Assembly (NCBI RefSeq): GCF_900091315.1
Contig: NZ_FLSP01000021.1
Coordinates: 1-64,000 of the forward strand
Reading direction: 5' to 3'
Origin: Streptomyces sp. DI166
GTDB taxonomy: Bacteria; Actinomycetota; Actinomycetes; Streptomycetales; Streptomycetaceae
Length of the DNA: 64,000 nucleotides
Made by a program: the position numbers and the translations under genes. Under the pieces are notes generated by a model, which worked only from the letters and a program-made list of their open reading frames with translations, was not told the origin of the DNA and searched no databases. Of this stretch, positions 55,541 through 64,000 are shown in pieces; within the stretch, counting starts at the first letter, position 1; every line of letters starts with the position of its first letter.

Positions 55541-55873
55541 TCAGTCCCCCTTCGCCACCGTGAGGATCACCGCCGCGTCCTCCAGTGCCTGGAGCGCGTG
55601 GCGGGCCGGGGGGATGGCGATGAGGTCGCCGGTACGGCCCTCCCACTCGGCGTCCGCGCTGGTGAGACGGACGCGGCCGCGCAGCACGAGCAGGGTGGCC
55701 TCGCCGGGGCTGTCGTGCTCGGCGAGGCTGGTGCCCGCGGTCAGCGCGAGCAGGGTCTGGCGCAGGGTGTGTTCATGGCCGCCGTAGACGGTGGTGGCGC
55801 TGCGGCCGTTGGGCGCGGCGGCGGCGCGTTCCAGCTGTTCGCGGGCGAGGGCGTCGAGGGAGAGCTTCTGCAT
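55541..55873 (-). CDS. Small cupin-domain protein
   Basis: The 110-residue protein is a single cupin barrel (about 30-105). The first motif is partly kept (AGTSLAEHDSPGEATLLVLRG) and the second reads GDLIAIPPARHALQALED, leaving histidines for metal binding. It may sense or bind a small molecule. It follows gdhA on the same strand after 85 bases, across a hairpin. Confidence 0.8.
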   Translation of the reverse strand: MQKLSLDALAREQLERAAAAPNGRSATTVYGGHEHTLRQTLLALTAGTSLAEHDSPGEATLLVLRGRVRLTSADAEWEGRTGDLIAIPPARHALQALEDAAVILTVAKGD

Positions 55874-55918
55874 GCTCTTCAGCCTTCCCGGACGGGCCGG
55901 CGGTCACCAGGGCCATGT

Positions 55919-55949
55919 GGGGCACGGAGGCCGTCCGCGCCCGTGCCCC
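55919..55949 (-). terminator. Hairpin after gdhA
   Basis: GGGGCACGG (55919-55927) and CCGTGCCCC (55941-55949) form a perfect nine-base stem with a 13-base loop between the gdhA and cupin genes. It is a weak terminator candidate. Confidence 0.5.
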
Positions 55950-55958
55950 GCGCGTGCC

Positions 55959-57467
<1,509 letters not shown>

Positions 57468-57501
57468 CTGGTCAGGGACCGCATGTGATGCGATACAGCG
57501 A

Positions 57502-57535
57502 AGGGGCCCGTACGACCGAAGTCGTACGGGCCCCT
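57502..57535 (-). terminator. Strong terminator after tuf
   Basis: AGGGGCCCGTACGAC (57502-57516) and GTCGTACGGGCCCCT (57521-57535) are perfect 15-base arms around CGAA, about 40 bases past the tuf stop. It ends the str operon. Confidence 0.9.
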
Positions 57536-57572
57536 CGCAAGAGACCTACCGGTCAGCCCTGTCGGGCCAGGA

Positions 57573-58766
<1,194 letters not shown>

Positions 58767-58991
58767 TGGGGTCCTCCTGTGGAGTGGTTCTGAACGCCTT
58801 GCTTCATCGGCGCCAGGTGATCTTTGCTGGACTGCATTCCCCGGGGGACAACCCCCGGACCCCCGGCCGACAGCCCCTGGGGCCTCGGCCGGAAAGTCAC
58901 TGCGAGGAACGCGGATGCCCGCCGCCGGGAGACCGGGTGTCCGAAAACTCCCGGCGGACAGGACAAGCCTAAAGCGTGTGAACGCGGAGCG

Positions 58992-61118
<2,127 letters not shown>

Positions 61119-61157
61119 AAGGCTTCAGTCTTCTCTCGGTCTCGATGGGGTCTGCGA

Positions 61158-61628
61158 CTACCAGCGGTAGTGCGCGAAGGCCTTGTTGGACTCGGCCATC
61201 TTGTGCGTGTCCTCGCGCTTCTTCACAGCGGCACCGAGGCCGTTGGAGGCGTCGAGGAGCTCGTTGAGCAGACGCTCGGTCATGGTCTTCTCGCGACGGG
61301 CGCGGGAGTAACCGACCAGCCAGCGCAGCGCCAGGGTGTTGGCACGGCCGGGCTTGACCTCGACCGGGACCTGGTAGGTGGCGCCACCGACACGGCGGGA
61401 CTTGACCTCAAGGGTCGGCTTGATGTTCTCAAGAGCGCGCTTGAGCGTGATGACCGGGTCGTTGCCGGTCTTCTCGCGCAGGCCCTCCATGGCGCCGTAG
61501 ACGATGCGCTCGGCGGTGGAGCGCTTGCCGTTCAGCAGCACCTTGTTGATCAGGGAGGTCACCAGAGGAGAACCGTAGACCGGGTCGATGATGACCGGGC
61601 GCTTCGGGGCGGGGCCCTTACGAGGCAT
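61158..61628 (-). CDS. rpsG: 30S ribosomal protein S7
   Basis: The 156-residue protein has [22 protein letters not shown] at its start, [25 protein letters not shown] and the ending NKAFAHYRW. It follows rpsL after two bases. Confidence 0.98.
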   Translation of the reverse strand: MPRKGPAPKRPVIIDPVYGSPLVTSLINKVLLNGKRSTAERIVYGAMEGLREKTGNDPVITLKRALENIKPTLEVKSRRVGGATYQVPVEVKPGRANTLALRWLVGYSRARREKTMTERLLNELLDASNGLGAAVKKREDTHKMAESNKAFAHYRW

Positions 61629-61630
61629 TC

Positions 61631-62002
61631 TTACTTCTCCTTCTTGGCGCCGTAGCGGCTGCGGGCCTGCTTGCGGTTCTTGACACCCTGGGTGTCGAGG
61701 GAACCGCGGATGATCTTGTAGCGAACACCCGGCAGGTCCTTCACACGGCCACCACGCACGAGCACGATGGAGTGCTCCTGCAGGTTGTGTCCCTCACCCG
61801 GAATGTAAGCGGTGACCTCGATCCCGCTGGTCAGACGCACACGCGCGACCTTACGCAGGGCCGAGTTCGGCTTCTTCGGGGTGGTCGTGAACACACGCGT
61901 GCACACGCCGCGCCGCTGAGGCGAACCCTCAAGTGCGGGCGTCTTGTTCTTTTCGACCTTGTCCTGCCGGCCCTTGCGGACCAGCTGCTGGATCGTAGGC
62001 AC
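61631..62002 (-). CDS. rpsL: 30S ribosomal protein S12
   Basis: The 123-residue protein begins [14 protein letters not shown]. The streptomycin-related lysines are wild-type in [11 protein letters not shown] and [10 protein letters not shown], so the strain is not an rpsL resistance mutant. GTG 62002 has GGAG at a suitable spacing; the open frame to 62188 is the leader. It is the first gene of the str operon. Confidence 0.97.
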   Translation of the reverse strand: MPTIQQLVRKGRQDKVEKNKTPALEGSPQRRGVCTRVFTTTPKKPNSALRKVARVRLTSGIEVTAYIPGEGHNLQEHSIVLVRGGRVKDLPGVRYKIIRGSLDTQGVKNRKQARSRYGAKKEK

Positions 62003-62052
62003 TACTTCTCCGGTTTCTGTGTGCCGATGGGTACAGCTAACCTGGAACGTTG

Positions 62053-62069
62053 CCGACCCACGCGGTCGG
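62053..62069 (-). promoter_or_regulatory. Shared r-protein leader hairpin, rpsL copy
   Basis: The RNA reads CCGACCGCGTGGGTCGG, identical to the element in the rpsJ leader (52664-52680), preceded by CGACACAC. It lies about 50-67 bases before the rpsL start. Confidence 0.65.
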
Positions 62070-62094
62070 GTGTGTCGAATCCGGCAGACTCCCG

Positions 62095-62148
62095 CCGCAT
62101 GGCGAAAAGGGCGCAGATTACGGTGGCCGATGGAGGCTCGCCATGCGG
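62095..62148 (-). promoter_or_regulatory. Long-range inverted repeat in the rpsL leader
   Basis: CCGCATGGCG (62095-62104) and CGCCATGCGG (62139-62148) are perfectly complementary ten-base arms separated by 34 bases. As RNA they could form a large stem-loop between the promoter and the shared hairpin. Confidence 0.5.
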
Positions 62149-62196
62149 TCTGAAGGCACGCACGAGAGCCAGGGCACACCCCAGGCACAAGGTCTG

Positions 62197-62225
62197 AGCG
62201 TACCTACCTCATTCGCTGCGGTCAA
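62197..62225 (-). promoter_or_regulatory. Sigma-70 type promoter of the str operon
   Basis: TTGACC (complement of 62220-62225), a 17-base spacer and TACGCT (complement of 62197-62202). The -35 box is the same as for rplM and rpsJ. Confidence 0.65.
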
Positions 62226-62353
62226 AACAAATGGACCGCGCCGGGGATCACCGGACCGAGCATGTCAAGCCCCCAGGTGGAAGCTGATCTTCCCGCGCGC
62301 CCTCGGCGTCGTGCGGCAGGGGGGACTCTGCGGGCACGGGCCGGGCCCCCGCC

Positions 62354-62938
62354 TCAGCCCGCCGCGATTCCGGCGATGATCCCGAGGGTCAGCATCAGCG
62401 TCCACCCCGCCGCGGACATCCAGCCGAGCACCAGACCGGTCAGCGCCAGCCCGTCCCCGCCCTCACCGGTGCGCCGGATCTCGGCGCGCGCGGAGTGCCC
62501 GAGGACGATGGCCGGTATGCCGGTCAGCCCGAGGCTGAACAGGCACAGCACCCCGCAGACCGCCGAGGCGATGGCCTGCCCGTTGGTCGGGCGGTGCGGT
62601 ACGGGGACGTAGTGCGCCGGGCCGTACACCACGGGCGGCCCCTGGTACGCCACAGGGCCGTTGGGCAGGTCCGCGACGAGCAGACCCAGCTCCGCCACCG
62701 TCCGGGCCGCGTACGCCCGCGCCACGCGCTTCTCGAACTCCGGCTGCTCCAGCCGCCCTTCGGCGAACCCGGCCCGCAGCACATCCACGGCACGCTCCCG
62801 GTCGGCGTGCGAGGCGAGCATCGATGGCCCGCCCCTGGGCGCGATACCGCCCTGGCCGAAGCCCCCCGCCCCGCTCCACGGTTGAGGCACCCCCGCCTCC
62901 TGCCCCGGCTGCCACTGCTGCCACGACGGCTGAGTCAT
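62354..62938 (-). CDS. DUF1707 and DUF4190 membrane protein
   Basis: The 194-residue protein has a Gln/Pro/Gly-rich N-terminus, a DUF1707 domain (about 40-91: ASHADRERAVDVLRAGFAEGRL, then ARTVAELGLLVADLP) and a DUF4190 segment (about 118-190) with two membrane helices around a cytoplasmic loop (GHSARAEIRRTGE). ATG 62938 has GGGGAGGTGGG upstream. Both domains are common in actinomycete membrane proteins of unknown role. It diverges from the gene at 63096. Confidence 0.85.
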   Translation of the reverse strand: MTQPSWQQWQPGQEAGVPQPWSGAGGFGQGGIAPRGGPSMLASHADRERAVDVLRAGFAEGRLEQPEFEKRVARAYAARTVAELGLLVADLPNGPVAYQGPPVVYGPAHYVPVPHRPTNGQAIASAVCGVLCLFSLGLTGIPAIVLGHSARAEIRRTGEGGDGLALTGLVLGWMSAAGWTLMLTLGIIAGIAAG

Positions 62939-63095
62939 GGAGCACCCACCTCCCCCGTCCTTTCGCACTCCCCCCATCATGCGCCAAACCGCCCTCCCCG
63001 GCACAGAGCCCGCACCCCCGAGAAAACCCGGAGTCTGTCCCCCGACAGACCGGCTCCGGGTGCGGGCGCGGCGCCCCGCCAACAGACTGTGGATC

Positions 63096-64000
63096 ATGTC
63101 CGCGCCGCAGGGACCGACCACTCAGTCCACGCCCCCGCACTCCCCGACCTCGACGTTCACTCGGAACGTGGCACTCGTGGCGGCGCCCGGCACGATCGTC
63201 TTCGCCCTTCTCTACTACTTCGGCAGCATCTATCTGAAGGCGTACTACACCGCCCTCGGGGTGCCTCCCGAGGATCTGGGGTTCTCCATCCAGGGCGTGG
63301 TCTCCAACAGCACGAGCGGCATCTTCGTCCCCGTGTGCCTGCTGCTGGGCGGCGGTCTGGTCGTGTTCCTGGTGCTGGGCCGGCTGGGGCGTGCCCTGGC
63401 CGGACCGGAGCGGGCGGTGCTGCGCCACAGGGTCGTCGTCTGGCTGCTGGTGGTCGGTGTCGTACTGGTGCTCATCGGCTTCCCGACCTTCGTCACCGAC
63501 ACGGTCTCCGTGTTCCCGCCGGGCTGGCCGCGCCGGTTCCTGCCCGCCCTGACGGTGGCCGCGGGCGCCACGCTCGCCGTGTTCGGGGTCCAGCTCCACC
63601 TCAGCGAGAACCCGCCGCTGCGCGTCCGGCAGACCCCCGGCACCGAGCAGAGCTGGCTGGCGGGCGGCACCCTGCTGCTCGGCGTACTGGCCCTGAGCCT
63701 GTTCTACGAGATGGCGCTCTATGTGGCGGACGTGGGGCGCGGTGACGCCATCGTCCATGCGGACCGCGGCTACCCGGGTGCGCCGTTCGTCGTGGTCCAC
63801 TCCCGGGTGCGCCTTCTGCACAGCACCCAGGGCATCCGCTTCGAGGACCACGGCGCCCGGAACGAGCCGTACCGCTATGTGTACCGGGGTTTCAGGATCG
63901 TCGCGAAGGCGCCGACCCGCTTCTACCTGGTCTCCCACGCATCGACCAGCTACGCCCAGCACCATCTGGTGGTGCTGCCCGACAACAACACGACGTGGCT
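63096..64000 (+). CDS. Multi-pass membrane protein of unknown function (truncated by the window)
   Basis: The frame from ATG 63096 is open to the end of the window (about 301 codons). It has a Ser/Thr/Pro-rich N-terminus and about five hydrophobic helices (near residues 25-48, 75-95, 112-131, 149-167 and 187-211), then a soluble domain of at least 90 residues. No known motif is recognised. The start has no strong ribosome site. Confidence 0.7.
   Translation, partial: MSAPQGPTTQSTPPHSPTSTFTRNVALVAAPGTIVFALLYYFGSIYLKAYYTALGVPPEDLGFSIQGVVSNSTSGIFVPVCLLLGGGLVVFLVLGRLGRALAGPERAVLRHRVVVWLLVVGVVLVLIGFPTFVTDTVSVFPPGWPRRFLPALTVAAGATLAVFGVQLHLSENPPLRVRQTPGTEQSWLAGGTLLLGVLALSLFYEMALYVADVGRGDAIVHADRGYPGAPFVVVHSRVRLLHSTQGIRFEDHGARNEPYRYVYRGFRIVAKAPTRFYLVSHASTSYAQHHLVVLPDNNTTW

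Larger units (their letters stand above)
62003..62353. other. 351-bp str-operon leader and promoter region
   Basis: From 62003 to about 62190 this is the untranslated leader of rpsL, holding the shared hairpin (62053-62069) and a long-range inverted repeat (62095-62104 with 62139-62148). The promoter lies at 62197-62225. From there to 62353 nothing is recognisable apart from the end region of the next gene. Confidence 0.6.

Overview
The window looks like chromosomal DNA of a Streptomyces species or a very close actinomycete. The base composition is very GC-rich, GTG starts are frequent, and the gene order joins the actinobacterial S10, spc, alpha and str ribosomal operons to glmM, coaA, glmS, alr and the tsa genes. 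Most of it is core genome read on the minus strand. Positions 1-9176 carry a SAM methyltransferase, an ECF42-type sigma factor with its DGPF partner, an LCP cell-wall ligase, and a xylan module (GH10-CBM2 xylanase, LacI repressor, GH3 xylosidase) with candidate operators. Positions 9219-17496 hold the t6A tRNA-modification genes (tsaD, tsaB, tsaE) with rimI, an alpha/beta hydrolase, alr, acpS and the NAD(P)HX repair enzyme. A 52-residue protein there sits under a near-perfect iron box, beside a frameshifted membrane protein gene. Positions 17827-26151 hold glmS, an ABC exporter, coaA, a frameshifted exported hydrolase and glmM. || Positions 26352-27350 are rpsI-rplM. Positions 27854-35088 are the main accessory island: a divergent cluster encoding a membrane-anchored CBM3/GH16 protein, a UDP-N-acetylhexosamine-type dehydrogenase, a hyaluronan-synthase-like GT2 enzyme with a long Gln/Pro/Tyr tail, and a convergent Tat-type polysaccharide deacetylase. 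Together they look like a synthase-dependent surface polysaccharide system. This is the best candidate here for an undescribed system. || Positions 35194-52601 are truA and the alpha, spc and S10 ribosomal clusters, including rpoA, infA, rpmJ, map, adk and secY. They are divided by strong hairpins that suggest several transcription units. A 174-bp in-frame duplication lies behind map. Positions 53099-57320 hold a LysR regulator, a streptogrisin-C-like protease, a cupin protein and glutamate dehydrogenase. Positions 57573-62002 are the str operon (rpsL-rpsG-fusA-tuf, minus strand). The rpsL and rpsJ leaders share a conserved hairpin. The window ends with a DUF1707/DUF4190 membrane protein and a truncated membrane protein. 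I saw no tRNA, rRNA, CRISPR array, insertion sequence or phage gene.
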